DNA from: Owenia fusiformis
Taxonomy: Eukaryota > Annelida > Polychaeta > Sabellida > Oweniidae
Length of the DNA stretch: 64,000 nucleotides
NCBI GenBank assembly: GCA_903813345.2
Contig: CAIIXF020000005.1
Coordinates: 22,881,375 to 22,945,374, forward strand
Reading direction: 5' to 3'
Part shown: positions 48,101 through 59,647 of the stretch, piece after piece
Layout of the letters: each line of letters starts with the position of its first letter
Position numbering within the stretch: the first letter of the stretch is position 1
The notes under the pieces: generated by a model
What the model saw: only the letters and a program-made list of their open reading frames with translations
The model's database searches: none
What the model was told of the DNA's origin: nothing
Translations under genes and position numbers: made by a program

Positions 48101-51100
48101 GCTATTTACCCTTACACTTGAACTTCGAATCACGAATGTGACCAATTTTTTTGCGTTGCATTCGTCGTGGGGTGTCACATCTGGCCCCACTAGTTTCGAT
48201 CGGATGTGTATGGAGGTATTCAGATAGCCATCTCAAGTTACAGTCACAGATAAATGGGTTTCTTGCCAAATGCCTGAAAATAAGAGTCAGAATCAACATG
48301 ATATGTAACTTATTATTTGAACCTGGTTGTGCTCTATAATATTCTTTTCTCAAATGTGCTCCATTATTTTGATCATGCTTTCATATTATTATGTAAGCAT
48401 GGTGATTTATATCAACTCAGAAGAAAGTTTCTTAGCTGCTCTGTGTTCTGAATTTCTGTATATTCTGGCAATATCTTTCACCTCATTAGTTTTAAACTAA
48501 GTAATCTGGAGAGTTAATAAATGGTGTTCTACTTTGTCTACAATATATGAATGAGTTGAAAGAAAGAAATTTATTATTTTTGTATCCCTTATATATTTCA
48601 CCTGGCCACCCTGGCCTAATGTCTCATTGAGGCTGAGGGGTTTATCCCCAAAGGTTAAATGCAGTACCTTTAATTGCTTATGAAGAGGAGAATTTTGACA
48701 TACCTTAAGGCCAGTCCTTTATGATCAAATTTGTTATTTTTGACTTTTTTCAGATGTGTAAAGTATAAAATAAATACCAAGTGTTTATTCACGGACATAC
48801 AACCCACTGTTATTAGAAAATATGAAAACCAAAAAATGTGATATTTAATTAATGAATCTCTCTCACCCTTTGTAGTTTACTTTAGATCCTAAATAAAGAC
48901 TCACATATCAAAGCTAATATCCAGAATTTGTTTTACACTTTTGTTTGAAGGAGTGGGCTGTTTGTGTAAACAAATGCCAATACTTGAGGATTTTACACAT
49001 TTAATATTGATTTAAAAAGAATTAAGGCCAAAATCAAATAATCCCAAAAAGCTTTGAATTTATTTATGCTTGATAATCTACTGATCCCTTTTGAACTGAA
49101 AGGTTTAACAATATTCATCAAGGTAACAACCAGTGAGGGTTGGTCATGGTCATGTTTTCAAAAGCTCTAGAAGGAAAAGTAAAGGAATTTGCAAGGAATG
49201 ACATTAACATGCATATGAACTCCACTCTAAATTGTATAGAAATGGGTGAAAATCAGATACTTCATTCACATTTTTGAGTGAAATTAATAAGTATAAGTGA
49301 AGAATTTTAATAATGACAAGATTAAAAGGTGAATTGAACATACTTACATCAAAATCAAAGGTTCATTTAGAAATCAGATTGCTCAAAAAGACTGAAACAC
49401 ACCTGGTTGTGAATTTATTAAGATATGTCACAAATTCCCTCCTTGTTTAAATAAAAATTCTATCACACTGAGTTTGTCCTGTCTAGATAAACTTAATGTA
49501 TATGGGATGGAAATGTTGGTTGTAAGAAGAAAAGACACAAGTGAGAATTTCCATATGTGTATTCTAAACTTCACAAATCTAAAGAAGGAGTAGAACTAGA
49601 AATTACATGGATAATTAAATGTTTGATTGACGCAATATTTATTTTTCCATCACCTTCTTAAACATGGAAAACAACTGGAATTATGACATTTCCAAACCTT
49701 GTATCCGGCTGAGCACTTAGTTCAGAGAAAAAAGTTTCTCTTAATGTTATGTTTGAGTTAGCCCTGTCAAAAATTAAAGCCCCAAATAATCAATTATCTA
49801 TCCCTGATTTTGAAAAACATGTACCTGATAATCCTTTTTTTATATTTAAAATATTTCTGAACATCGATGATTTCTCCTATTTTTCTTGGATATTTCCATG
49901 TGTTATGTATAGTTGCATATTTGAATGATTGCATATTCTATACTTACAGGGTTTGTATATTTTTCAGAGGAGTGAATGAGCCATTTGCGAGGGACTGAAT
50001 CTTGTTGTCATAAAGGGACCTGAAAAAGAGAAATAGATTATCATTTATATTGTGGTGAAAGTTGTTGAAAAGTTCATGTAAACTCAAAACGTCAAGACAC
50101 TGACTAGTGTTTCTCTGGCAATTCTTTACAGATTTAAGTATCTGGCAATATATGTTTATCAATGTGACCAAAAATTTAAAGTCCCCATATTATAAGGTCC
50201 TTCAGTCTATAAAACCCTCCTCCACTTACAGAAGATTCAAGTGTGAAAGGTCCTCAAACGTGTCAGTCCTAACGCAAGATATTTTGTTGGCATTTAACAG
50301 TCTGCAAAAAATAAACATGTATTAGTATTGAGCAATACAAGGCCATCTAGGATAGGTATTTTATTAAATGGACATTCTATTGTATTGGAACTTAATTTGA
50401 ACTCAGAACCAACAGACTTGAAATTACTTTTCATTTAACTAACACAATTTAAAGTCTTTACTTATTCTATTTTACATCTCCAATACCCAAATTCACCAGA
50501 ATTAACTTACAAAAGTTGTAGGGATGTCATTCCTTTAAATATTCCTGGGGGTAAATCTGTAATCTTGTTACCATACAGTACTCTGAAAACAAAACAAAAC
50601 TTTACACATAACATTTTAAGAGAAACTTTCCTTTATAAGTACACTAATGATCACAAGAAATCCTTCATAAGTAACTTTAACTGGGTAACTTTTGAAGCAA
50701 CAAAAAGTGTTCACTTCAGATAGGTGTTCACTACCATCAATAGAGTATCTTGAAATGGTGTTAAAAGGTGTTCAATAGAGAGAAGTGTTTACTTGGACAG
50801 TTTGTACTGTACATAACATCTGCATTCGTTTTTTTGTATATGGATCCCTTTCACATCTTCATACACAGGCTAGAAACTGAAGGTAGGGCAGAGTCTAGTC
50901 AGATGTGATTTAAAACTACATAAGCTTAAACTTACAAAGAGTTTTAACATAAGCTTAGACTTACAGAGAGTTTAGAGACTTCAGGCCAACAAAGGCATCT
51001 GGGGCAAGGAATGATATCATATTGTTGCTTAGATCTCTGAAAGAAATAACAAATAACAGTTTTTAACACATGTTTTACTACATGAAATTTTACAACTGAT

Positions 51101-54100
51101 TATGGTTTTGTAGTCCAGTGATTTTAAGTTCTAAACATGTAAGTTATTACCATGACCATGTTGTTGTTTATTAAGAAAACTTGGAAAGTGAAAATAGTTT
51201 ATTCAGGTAAATGTTTATTGAAATCAAAATATAATGTACTTACATTCTCCTCAATCGTTTGTATTCCATGAAAGCTTTGGATGATACCCGCGTTATCTGG
51301 TTCTGCTCTAAACGTCTAAAAATCAGAGTCAAAGTTCACTAGGGTGTCATCTTGAAATGCAGATTAACAGTAAATGTTACAGCAATGATAGAAAATCATT
51401 AGAAAAATCAACACTTTATTTACATTACACAGAGAATCTTAAATTTAACAATGTCAAAAAATAATTTATTGCTATGGCGATATAACTAATAAATGGAATT
51501 AAAATTACCAGACTATGAACTTATTTAATGTTATTTCATGATTCCAAATTTATTTCAAACAAAAAATGAATAATCATTTTATTTTTTGATGGTACTCACA
51601 ATTCCGTAGTTAGCTCTGGTATATTATCTGGGATATCTGTAAGACCCTTGTCACGACAATCAACAATGCTCTCAGAGCAGACACACTTAGCGGGACAGAT
51701 GGGCTCAGCATAACAATCATCTTGGTCTGGCACCTCTACATCTGTATAATAATTAAACTTAAGTTAACATCTTTAGAATTTATAAAGAGTTTTTGGATTT
51801 TTATCTTATTTGGTGTTATTTTCTTTAGTTTTTAGTAAAACTTGACTTAAATTGGCAAATTAGATTTCGGTTATCTATAGCTTTTCTTGTACTGATCTTC
51901 CTCAAAATGTTGTTTTCCTAGTGTACATGATATCTTCTCATTAAATCTTGACCTTATTTTCAAATCTTAAATGTTCCTAAATAATGCATTTCCTCTTGAA
52001 TTCATTATCTCTTGTGATGAAATGTTCTTCTTCATATCAAAATCAAAACAGTTCCCGGATTAGTTTGGACTTTCATCCAAGAAGTGTTATCTAATTGACT
52101 TGGGCCTTATGTTCAGTGTAATCTCCAACAATTGACCTAACTTAGGACTGACCTTCAGGGCAATAAAGAAAATGTATTAATTCTGTGACTAAATTATGGC
52201 ATAAAATGCATCACAAATGAAGAACAGCACTTATCTGAGATTCAACAAGTACCATAAGTGGGAATTTTGGCTAGAGCAAGAGCTTTGCTAGCTGTTTTCA
52301 ACATCATGGGATGTACTTCATGCATCCATCTACATAGCTGTACTTACCATTGCATTTAAAATCATTATCTCTAAGTTCAGCAACATTTGCACTTTTCAAG
52401 TGATGTGGGACGCCACACTTAGTGAACAGTCCAAGTTTTGGATGACTTCTCAGCCATTTTGCAAGCCAGGATAGATGGCAGTCACAGTTCAATGCATTGT
52501 CTGCAAGTCTCCTACAATAAGATATGATACAAGGGTTTCAAAAGCAGCAGGAAATAGGCTATTTTCCTGAGCTCCTGTTGCATGTTTATTGTTTAGAGAA
52601 ATTTTCCAGTTTCCATTTTGAAATGATAATTTTCATTGGCTTTGCATTAAGGAGGATTGGCTCCCAGAGTGCAACATCGGTATTTTTGCCATATATTGGC
52701 ATGTCGTGATTCCAAAATTTGAATTCAAAATATGTTCACTTCAACATTTGAATTGTAGGTTATTTAATCAAACCAAACAAGTAGATATAGAAAGATGAAG
52801 ATCTTGGCTTTAAATAAGTGCAAAATCTGTCACGGCCCGGGGAAGCAGGTACCATTTTGTATAAGGAACGTTTTGAAAGGTGGTCACTTATTTTTGAAAT
52901 TTTCCAATTTAGTGACTCATCTCCTGAATTATTCTATTTTTTGCCTATGAGATCCTACTACAAAACGATCTGGCCAACCTCTACAGTTTATGGATGAGGT
53001 TTCGACCCTGGGACCCAATTAACTTTGACTTTGCATGTTGTTATATTTCTGACGCCTGTTGTCAGAAAGTCTCATAGTCATATAGACAAGTTAGACAAGT
53101 TACGAGATTGCATATGTATTTTTCGACACATTTTTGACCTCAATTATCACCCATAGAAATTGTGAAACCATTTCCAAAGGACAAATACTCATTGACTTAC
53201 GTGACACGAAGCTTGTGCATACTGTCAAACATATCACTGGCTAATGTTGTAATGTTGTTCTTGTTAAATGTACTGAAATTACACAAATACATGATATATT
53301 TTAGGATTTACCTGCATGATAAAACTCCTTTTCAAACTTCCTGCAAACTAAATTGCGCATGCGCAGAATTAGCCATGTGGAAAAGGTAAACAAACCTGGG
53401 CATTGTATGCTCTCCATTATTTGCAAATATTTAACAATAAAATAATGTTGGGTCGTATTAATCACTGTACTATTTTGATATAAGCTATTAAAGTATATGA
53501 ATATGTAATAATCAACCCAATTGCTAAGACTGTATTGTCACAATTGCTATGTGATCTTTGAAGAAAAAGCTTGAAACTCAAATTCTGAAACAGGAGGGAG
53601 TGAATTATTTTGTCATCTATTTTGTAATAAATATGATCATATATAATTCAAACTTATAATTCAAACTTACATTATTTCCATATCCTTTAGTCCTCTTATA
53701 GCTGCTCCAGCTATGCATGAGATCTGATTGTTGTCAACTTGTCTGAAAGAGAAAGTGAAAAGTAGAGCTATAGGGACTTGTCATTCTTGATATAACTACA
53801 CTGTACTGTACCAAGGAGGATTGGCTCCCAGAATGCAACACCGATTTTCTGCAAAACAATCACCTAGCGATAGCTTTGTTGGAGAGTATCGGGTCATTCT
53901 CCATGCAGTCGTACAAATTATACAGACACGAATAGCAAATGACGCATGCGTGGAGATTAAAGAATATCGAGTTGGAACCCTGGCTTCCAATCCTCCTTGG
54001 TACTGTACAATGTATTTTTGGATTGATGGATATGTACCATTACATGACTTCTTCCATCAGTTTGTAGATACAATTATTAATCACATTACAAATCACATTT

Positions 54101-55266
54101 TTTGTTTCTTTTACAGATGGTTGTTTTGAGATCAAGTACATGTATCTAGGACGAGTGTTATGTAACTGTCAGAGCCCCCAACTCAGGAAGGTATGAGCTA
54201 ACATGTAAAGACATCTAACCAGAGACATATAATATTTCTGATCTAACAGACAGATGAGATTGCTTATGCATCTCAGTTTTTAATATATAATGCTGAGTGT
54301 CATATGAGTTCCAACTTCTGATCACATCTGAGTTGTGTGCAAGAGACAAAGGTAGAATTCAAATCTATTTTGATATTAATTTTTAACAGTTATACTTTGG
54401 CTAGCCTCTTTATTGAAGCTAATATTCATGTCTATATTTTGATATCTACTTAACCCAATGATCCAGAAGTTTCTTTGAAGATACAAGGCGTCTTATTTAT
54501 GAAAATGTAAGTCAAAACATACATGTTTATCTTTTGATGTAATGCCACCACATAAGTATGAAATTTGGCCGTCTAATGCAATTACATATAACAGTCACTT
54601 ATTATGACAAATATCAATATTATTTTAATGAATTTGATGATACTGCAGACAAAGTGCAGTTTTCATTGCCCCAAGTTGGTTTAATTGAGCATGTTGAAAT
54701 ATTGAAAATGTTGCCAAATGTGAAATATGGACAAATATACGAGTACATATACCAGCCTGCATGGAATTACCTCAAGGTGTCAATATATTAGTTTTAATAA
54801 GTTTCCCTAACTTGAAAAATAAATAGATTCAGTTGATCAGTTTCATCTTTTAGAGTTTGATAAGTATACCATTTAAAATTTGTTCAGTAAAAGTAATTAC
54901 TATCTTTTCTATACAAGAAAAAATATTTCAATTTCAGGATTCTATAACATAAGGAATTTACCTCCGAGAAATCTTTTTAAAGAATATTTTTAAAGGTGTA
55001 ATTCTGTATGTAGATTTGAAATATGATATTACTTCAACTTAATTTTGAATATCTAAAATGAAATAAACTTATTTTTTAACTCACATCTTTGCCTATTTCA
55101 CATTTATGATGCAAACTTCATCAGTACACATACTCCATTAACTTACCAATAATGCATTTTTTTATAATTCAATATTTTCAAATGGTGTACTTACAGATTT
55201 TTAAGTAAAGGTGCTCCTTTTATTGTCTTTCTTGTAATTACTTTAAGTTTGTTGTAGCTAAGGTCC
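32898..55266 (-). CDS. slit: slit guidance ligand, 30 exons, N-terminus outside window
   Basis: Secreted axon-guidance ligand; the family binds Robo receptors through its second LRR domain and heparan sulfate. I placed 30 exons by matching ag acceptors, gt donors and frame, from N to C: 55195-55266, 53671-53742, 53201-53272, 52348-52511, 51600-51741, 51244-51315, 50965-51036, 50511-50582, 50230-50301, 49948-50019, 48110-48273, 46130-46280, 45236-45310, 44934-45077, 42411-42482, 42116-42187, 41470-41639, 40635-40767, 39756-39824, 38717-38788, 37841-37984, 37489-37658, 37051-37267, 36615-36754, 35269-35359, 34918-35048, 34647-34799, 33976-34443, 33358-33579, 32898-33130. Total 3,973 nt: one leading base, 1,323 codons and a TGA stop at 32898-32900. 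Domain order LRR1(part)-LRR2-LRR3-LRR4-EGF1-6-LamG-EGF7-cystine knot is unique to Slit. Signal peptide, LRRNT1 and the first LRRs (about 130-150 residues by family length) are missing and should lie beyond 64000. The 3' UTR end is not fixed; an AATAAA on the minus strand near 32036-32045 is one candidate. Confidence 0.96.
33358..34443 (-). CDS. slit: slit laminin-G (ALPS) domain and EGF 7
   Basis: Exon 33976-34443 (468 bp) closes EGF6 and then encodes most of a laminin-G/ALPS domain: [53 protein letters not shown]. Exon 33358-33579 finishes it ([15 protein letters not shown], the conserved final Cys-containing strand) and encodes EGF7 ([11 protein letters not shown] ... [10 protein letters not shown]). 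Only one EGF lies between LamG and the cystine knot, as in invertebrate Slits; vertebrate Slits have three. Both flanking introns are phase 1. Confidence 0.95.
34647..37267 (-). CDS. slit: slit EGF repeats 1-6
   Basis: Exons 37051-37267, 36615-36754, 35269-35359, 34918-35048 and 34647-34799 carry six EGF modules. EGF1 begins [18 protein letters not shown]2 ([17 protein letters not shown]) runs over the next splice. EGF3 begins [13 protein letters not shown]4 [11 protein letters not shown]5 [14 protein letters not shown] and EGF6 [15 protein letters not shown]6 is closed by FEGKKC in the laminin-G exon. Introns split the modules inside the last loop (phase 1 after Gly, or phase 2). NEID and NIDD starts suggest calcium-binding EGFs. 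The EGF5-EGF6 linker ([17 protein letters not shown]) is where known Slits are cleaved; here it is acidic and has no Arg or Lys. Confidence 0.94.
35431..36380. mobile_element. element with long inverted repeats in a slit intron
   Basis: In the intron between exons 35269-35359 and 36615-36754. Arms 35431-35655 and about 36158-36380 pair inverted (gccatcacctttgcatcaaa against ttgatgcgaaggtgacagcc; atatttttagttttcatcga against the inverse). The about 500-bp centre resembles 54890-55130 in an upstream intron. No coding region. Confidence 0.75.
37489..40767 (-). CDS. slit: slit LRR domain 4, complete
   Basis: LRRNT exon 40635-40767 ([20 protein letters not shown]), LRR exons 39756-39824 (69 bp), 38717-38788 (72 bp), 37841-37984 (144 bp, two LRRs), LRRCT exon 37489-37658 ([20 protein letters not shown]). 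About 196 residues. The blocks [19 protein letters not shown] and PGIAKCAGP are strongly Slit-like. In the family this domain mediates dimerisation and, with the C-terminal regions, heparan sulfate binding. The LRRCT exon ends in phase 1 and joins directly to the first EGF exon. Confidence 0.95.
38054..38276. mobile_element. MITE in slit intron, TACTGTA ends
   Basis: Inverted ends of about 26 bp: TACTGTATTTCTAATTAATT at left and, inverted, AATTAAGTAGAAGTACAGTA at right. The interior repeats gccaaatta/ccgccaaat words. 223 bp, non-coding. Confidence 0.75.
38331..38521. mobile_element. MITE in slit intron, AGGCCATAAG ends
   Basis: About 34-bp near-perfect inverted repeats (AGGCCATAAGAAGTAGATTC... 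against the inverse at 38487-38520), bounded by TA on both sides. 191 bp, immediately next to the MITE at 38054-38276. Confidence 0.8.
38999..39080. mobile_element. 82-bp mariner-like mini-MITE in slit intron
   Basis: TACAAGGTGTCAAAAAAAGT at left and ttgacaccttgta at right, with TA at each end. The ends look like mariner/Tc1 termini and resemble those at 8412. Confidence 0.65.
41470..46280 (-). CDS. slit: slit LRR domain 3, complete
   Basis: LRRNT exon 46130-46280 ([20 protein letters not shown]), LRR exons 45236-45310 (75 bp), 44934-45077 (144 bp, two LRRs in one exon), 42411-42482, 42116-42187, and LRRCT exon 41470-41639 ([20 protein letters not shown], then VTGNPRC). About 228 residues. 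The 75-bp first LRR gives one extra residue, as in other Slits at this position. The intron 42483-44933 is filled by a repeat element. Splice phases are 2 between LRRs and 1 after the cap, as in domains 1 and 2. Confidence 0.95.
41685..41940. repeat. minisatellite, about 30-bp unit, in slit intron
   Basis: Tandem units of accatgataatataacatga plus catcacaaacag, about nine copies with deletions, just beyond the acceptor of slit exon 41470-41639. Confidence 0.85.
42612..42830. repeat. 12-bp minisatellite GCTGAGTAAGTA in slit intron
   Basis: About 18 imperfect copies of the 12-bp unit, with single-base drift. Located in the 42483-44933 intron. Confidence 0.88.
42885..44830. mobile_element. satellite-bearing element in slit intron, about 470-bp unit
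   Basis: Units of about 470 bp recur (the phrase tttggtgtccaaattttga at about 43219, 43693 and, variant, 44170; ggacaccatatctc at about 43030, 43518 and 43996). The array ends in gacctag words, a poly-purine patch and a perfect hairpin TAGACTCCAGAT-tttc-ATCTGGAGTCTA near 44798-44825. Core units followed by a 3' hairpin is the same plan as the elements at 2803 and 4300. It fills most of one slit intron. Confidence 0.65.
45477..45850. repeat. diverged copy of the 162-bp core in slit intron
   Basis: Phrases gacagacaagattttaggat, gaaaatccaaaatgg (variants), aacatttacccagaa and aatcagttctagat match the units at 2853-3720. About 2.3 degenerate units with no flanking ends seen. Confidence 0.75.
46281..48109. 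other. slit: slit intron, no other feature assigned
   Basis: AT-rich intron between the domain 2 cap and the domain 3 LRRNT. Contains an inverted pair caatctgattgg / ccaatcagattgg (about 47556-47605) and a short gtggagggata duplication (about 47752-47785). Confidence 0.5.
48110..51741 (-). CDS. slit: slit LRR domain 2 (Robo-binding domain), complete
   Basis: LRRNT exon 51600-51741 ([20 protein letters not shown]), five 72-bp LRR exons (51244-51315, 50965-51036, 50511-50582, 50230-50301, 49948-50019) and LRRCT exon 48110-48273. About 222 residues. The segments [39 protein letters not shown] and SLYDNKIQ align easily with the corresponding LRRs of known Slits, as does the cap segment [20 protein letters not shown]. 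In the family this domain docks on the first Ig domain of Robo. The cap contains the usual CDC...C...C pattern. No in-frame stop or frame break is present. Confidence 0.96.
52348..55266 (-). CDS. slit: slit LRR domain 1, C-terminal part (3 LRRs + LRRCT)
   Basis: Exons 55195-55266, 53671-53742 and 53201-53272 are each exactly 72 bp and encode one 24-residue leucine-rich repeat (DLSYNKL..., QVDNNQISC..., TFNKNNI...). Exon 52348-52511 encodes the cysteine-rich C-terminal cap ([14 protein letters not shown] start, ending FKCN). All LRR introns are phase 2; the LRRCT exon ends in phase 1. The leading base at 55266 completes a codon begun in an upstream exon, so more LRRs and the LRRNT cap precede it. 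No exon with a matching donor and LRR consensus was seen upstream within the window. Confidence 0.94.
53804..54007. mobile_element. MITE in slit intron with TACTGTA target duplication
   Basis: TACTGTA on both sides (53804-53810 and 54001-54007). Perfect 14-bp inverted ends CCAAGGAGGATTGG / CCAATCCTCCTTGG. 190 bp, non-coding, CpG-richer than the intron. A one-ended copy (aaggaggattggctcccag) is at about 52649-52690 in the next intron. Confidence 0.82.
54890..55130. repeat. relative of the core of the 35431-36380 element
   Basis: Shares order of phrases with about 35840-36090 (tacaagaaaa, tctataacat, tgtagattt.aaatatga, acttaattttgaatat). No inverted arms here. Confidence 0.5.
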
Positions 55267-58200
55267 CTGAAAATACACAAAAAGAAGCATTTAAAATCAT
55301 AAATCAGTTGTTGTTTCTACTTATTTTGTTTTCATTAATATACATGTAACTTTTGGAGGTACATGTAAGAATCTAACAATGGAAAAGATGACTTGAAACA
55401 TTGGCTATACATGCAGGCCTTAAGATTGTTTTTAATACATTAACCATTTTATTAAATGGCATCAACAATGACATGTGCATTTTCCAAAATTCAAGGATCA
55501 TTTTATGATTGATGAACAGTGGATGCATTCCTATGTACTTATGTCTGGTCTATTCCCCAGAAACAGTAGGGGGACATAAGCAGGTTGACCTGTATGTTGT
55601 TCATGGGAACTTTCAATTTAGCTTTTGTTATTCACCTCTTTCCACAACATCCGATTACTTTTATGAATGATGATGGGTCTGGTAGAGTAGTTCTCTTCAA
55701 ATATTGTTTTTTAGACAGAAAACATATGCCTTGTTGTTCATGTTTAAGCATTTAGCTTCATTTCCTTTCTTTTGAAGAATGAACAACTTAAAAATTAAGT
55801 AGCTTATTTTATTGCATTGTGCCAAACCCACAGGTGGTCGCTAAAAGATATTTACAAAAAGTTCAAAAGATTTAGAAAAGGCTGAAATTTTGACACAGAA
55901 CAGACGTTGGGTTGACAGAACATGTGACATCTAAAATAACATTTGACATCATAAAGCAGTCCATTTGTCCATACTAGATTGTTTTAATTTGACAAGCATA
56001 GGTACAAAATTGTAATTGATTGAGATCTATACACAGTTGTTAACAGATATTAAAAAAAAACTTTCAATCATATGAATAATCATTTCTGTATTTATAATTT
56101 AATATACAGTAATTTAAATCATACCATTTGTTTGTCCGCTCTCTTGTGGTATATTTTGCATCTTATTTCATTCCTCAGATTAATACACAAATGTTACCCT
56201 TGAAAAATGATGGAGATTTTGGAATGTTTTAAAAGTTTCAATGTTTATAGGTAGGTGGAGGTAAGTGATCTGGTCCATCTTAACAAATGTGCTCTAAATG
56301 GCCATTATAATGTCTATAATGACTGGAGTGATTAACTAGTCCAGACTTGGAGTATCTAATAAATTAGCAAGCTATGGATAAAATGTCAAAATGATTATGT
56401 TTCAAAATGCCAAATAAAGGAGAACAGAGTGGAATTACAAGCAATAATGAAGATAAGTGTCAGTTAATACCCTAAACTAGATAGAAATACAAGAAATATA
56501 GGAAAATCAGAAGCTTTATTGAAATTTTTGAGAGAAATGAGTTTCATTAAGCATGAGCAGAGAGAATTTTAAAAAGCCAACTAAGTCAAACTAAAGCTGG
56601 GCACCATCACAACAATGCAAAACTCAAAATTCCTTACCATAATAAAAAATATTGACAAGGTTTATACAATTTTCTTATAAGATATTGAGAAATTGAACAA
56701 AAAGCTTGTAAACAAACTGTAATACATCCTCCTAGAAATTATATCAAAAATATATGATTTGATCATTCAGATTTTATTTGGAAAGGAAAATTAGCACAGG
56801 GGGATTTAGTAGGAACCTTAAGAACAGAATTACAGATGCATTACATATCCTGCTCAGTTTATCACCCTAATTTACTTGACTTTTTGTTGGTGTTTGAAAA
56901 AAATAGTAAATCTCAGTCTATTCTTATCTTTCCAAGAAATATTTAAGCCAGGCCCCAAGCTCCATGCAGGAGGACATCTATTAAAGGCCAACACTTGATT
57001 ATCATGTGTGTTTTGTCATTTGTGGCAGTCCTAATAGCTGAACGTAAAAATGATCTTTCTTATGATTTTCCTCATTGAAAATTCAAAAAGAGTTAAAAAG
57101 TTATATCATATTTGAGATATACATTATACATACCATTCAAAGTTACAAAAAATGGTTTTAAAGAAGATTGTTTATCACCTTTAAAATTTTAGTTTTGCTG
57201 GACATATTTTCAGTTGTATCATTATCAAATTGAAAGGTTGATTGAATATATATAATATATAGTTTAGAGGAACTTTTCCCTATAGCTGCCATGTTATTTG
57301 ACCCAAATTAGCTCATTATAACTAACCACTGGTACCTTGGTAATATAGAATGACCCATTGTCTCCTTCAGGAAAAACATATCAGTCTCCTTTAACCTACA
57401 TTATTTTTTCAGGCTTCCTGTTTTGAAGATCCACAAAGTGCAGATCAGTAACTGGTAGGTGTAATTTATTTGATTGAAACATTTTAAGAAATACTATTTT
57501 TTCAAAATGTTATGCATTCATATTTGCCCTCTGATGTTTTGTTTAAAGATGATCATCATATATTTGCCTCCTGCCAGCCACAGTTCACTAATTGAGATGT
57601 TTGAACAGACAGGCAACTTACAAATGACTGATGCATGTGTTACCTTGGATAAACAAATAGAACTAGAAGCAATTTTTTAAACAAAACATTTAGTTTCTTA
57701 ACCAAGAATACAAGTACAACTACAACTACAATGTTAGCTAAGATGGAAAGCTGTTAATTATTGCAGTACATACAATTATTATTTTAAGTTCAGACAAGAA
57801 TTTTGGTAAGGCAAACCAGTGCAATGACCTAATATCCACTTGCAGTTAAGGTAAAATTCAAATTCTATGACTAATATGATTTCCTTTATTTGGCTGTGAC
57901 AAGAATTTCTCACACTTTTTAGAGTTGTGGTAGCTTTGATGAGAAATTAAATTATTTGATTCTATATATGATGACAAACATTTTCTTAACATAAATAAAA
58001 TAGAATTCGATGATCGAGCTGCCTTTATTAAAAACCAAACTTCATAATTATTTATCTACATGTTTTTATAAAGTTATTTCGTGACCATTTCTAAACAAAT
58101 ATCACATTAGGATTTTGGTAGAAATAAATAATTTTAAGATATGCTGTATCAAAGTATATGAACACAAAACAGGTTAGTTGACTTTTGACAGTGATGTCTT

Positions 58201-59647
58201 CCAAATCCCTAAATCCTCAGTCATGTCATAACTCCCAATTGATACAGATCTCTGTCTCCGTTTCGTCCGTTTCATCTGACAATACAAAAACTCCTCATTT
58301 GTTTAGGATCAAAATCAGTATGAGTTTCATGTTATTGTGTGAGGTATGTATATGACTAACTAGATAACAGGGTGATAAAGCAGTTTCTGTCCTAAAGTTG
58401 ACCATGTCAGGTCCGGGAAGACAGGGACCTGTGGTGGTAAGATAAATATGCCTTTCTGAAGTATCCTCATGCTCATGCTTATAACACCCAAATCTCCTAA
58501 AATTTGAAGAGTGTCTAATTTTATTGCGTTTCTGTATAAGCATTATTTCTGTATAGTGTTTGCCACTGGTTACTGTATACATTTAATTCTACTATTTTCA
58601 ACTATATTTCATGTTTCAAAATATACCGCCCATGGTGTATTATTCAAGGGATTAAGATAATTTGTCAATGTTTCCACTCTGTAGTGTGGTCTGTGATGAT
58701 ACAGATACTGATGGTCTTACTAAATCTAACCCTATTTAACTTGTGACCACAGCAGTCTGGCGACCTTTTAAAAAAAAGAACTGCTAATATGATACTTTTA
58801 CATAGAATCACAAGGTTCTCATTTGTTTTCCAGGGTAGAAAAATATATTTTTAGTAACAATGTTAGCAATCTGAAAGGGAGTAAGAAACACTGAAATTGA
58901 GATACTTGCTGATATACCACCCAAGTTTAGTTGTCACTTTTCAATAAGTATTCAAATCTCACATAATCTCAGTAAATAGCCATTGACAAATATTGCCCCT
59001 GTTTCTACCTTCAGTTTTCAAATGATGATTTATCTTATTTATCTGTAACTTTGATGTGTCTTTGCATGCTTCACTTTGACTTCTTTCAAAAGTGGACTTG
59101 CAGAGGCACTGATTTTATGTGTCTCCCTCCCTCAAAAAGTGAAAACCGTTGTTTATCATAATAACCCTAATGAAAATAAAGTCCTGGCCAAGCCTTGGAC
59201 TGCAATAATTAGAGGACAAAATCATTGTCTTCCTCAGTATTGAAGGGGAATCTCAATACAAACTAGTCAAGTCTAATCAAGACAGAGATAATTCATCATC
59301 CCACCAAGCTTTACTCCATTCACAACTTGCCTCAGATGACATTAAAATCATTGATTTGGCCCAAATTTAATCTATCAATTTATTTGTTATGTCGAAGCTT
59401 AATCTGAAGATTCATGGCGAATAGTAGCAAAAATGAGGAAACTAGTTGAGTACGCGTATTAGTTGGATTTCATTCACTAGACTAGCATGAAGTATGTACA
59501 TGTATAAAAATGTGATTGTCATTGGATAAGTGAAATTGTATTCCCAGATCATTATATCTCCTGTTCATTACTGCCTTTAATAAATCTAATAAAAAATCAA
59601 GCATAATTCTTACACTGAACATCAGTGTCGATCTGACAAAATTAATC
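55267..59647. other. no exon found; probable slit intron
   Basis: I searched the minus strand for LRR exons with GTAAGT donors and found none. AT-rich with stops in all frames. Short frames (57474-57680, 58295-58582) have no recognisable domain. Confidence 0.5.

Noticed and set aside
54558-54791. 77-codon plus-strand frame in a slit intron
   Set aside because: Single-exon frame without domain, in AT-rich intron sequence; likely chance.
32898-55266. Intronic microRNA of the miR-218 type, known in vertebrate slit introns
   Set aside because: I looked for the mature sequence on the minus strand in the introns and did not see it. A covariance or homology search would be needed to be certain.
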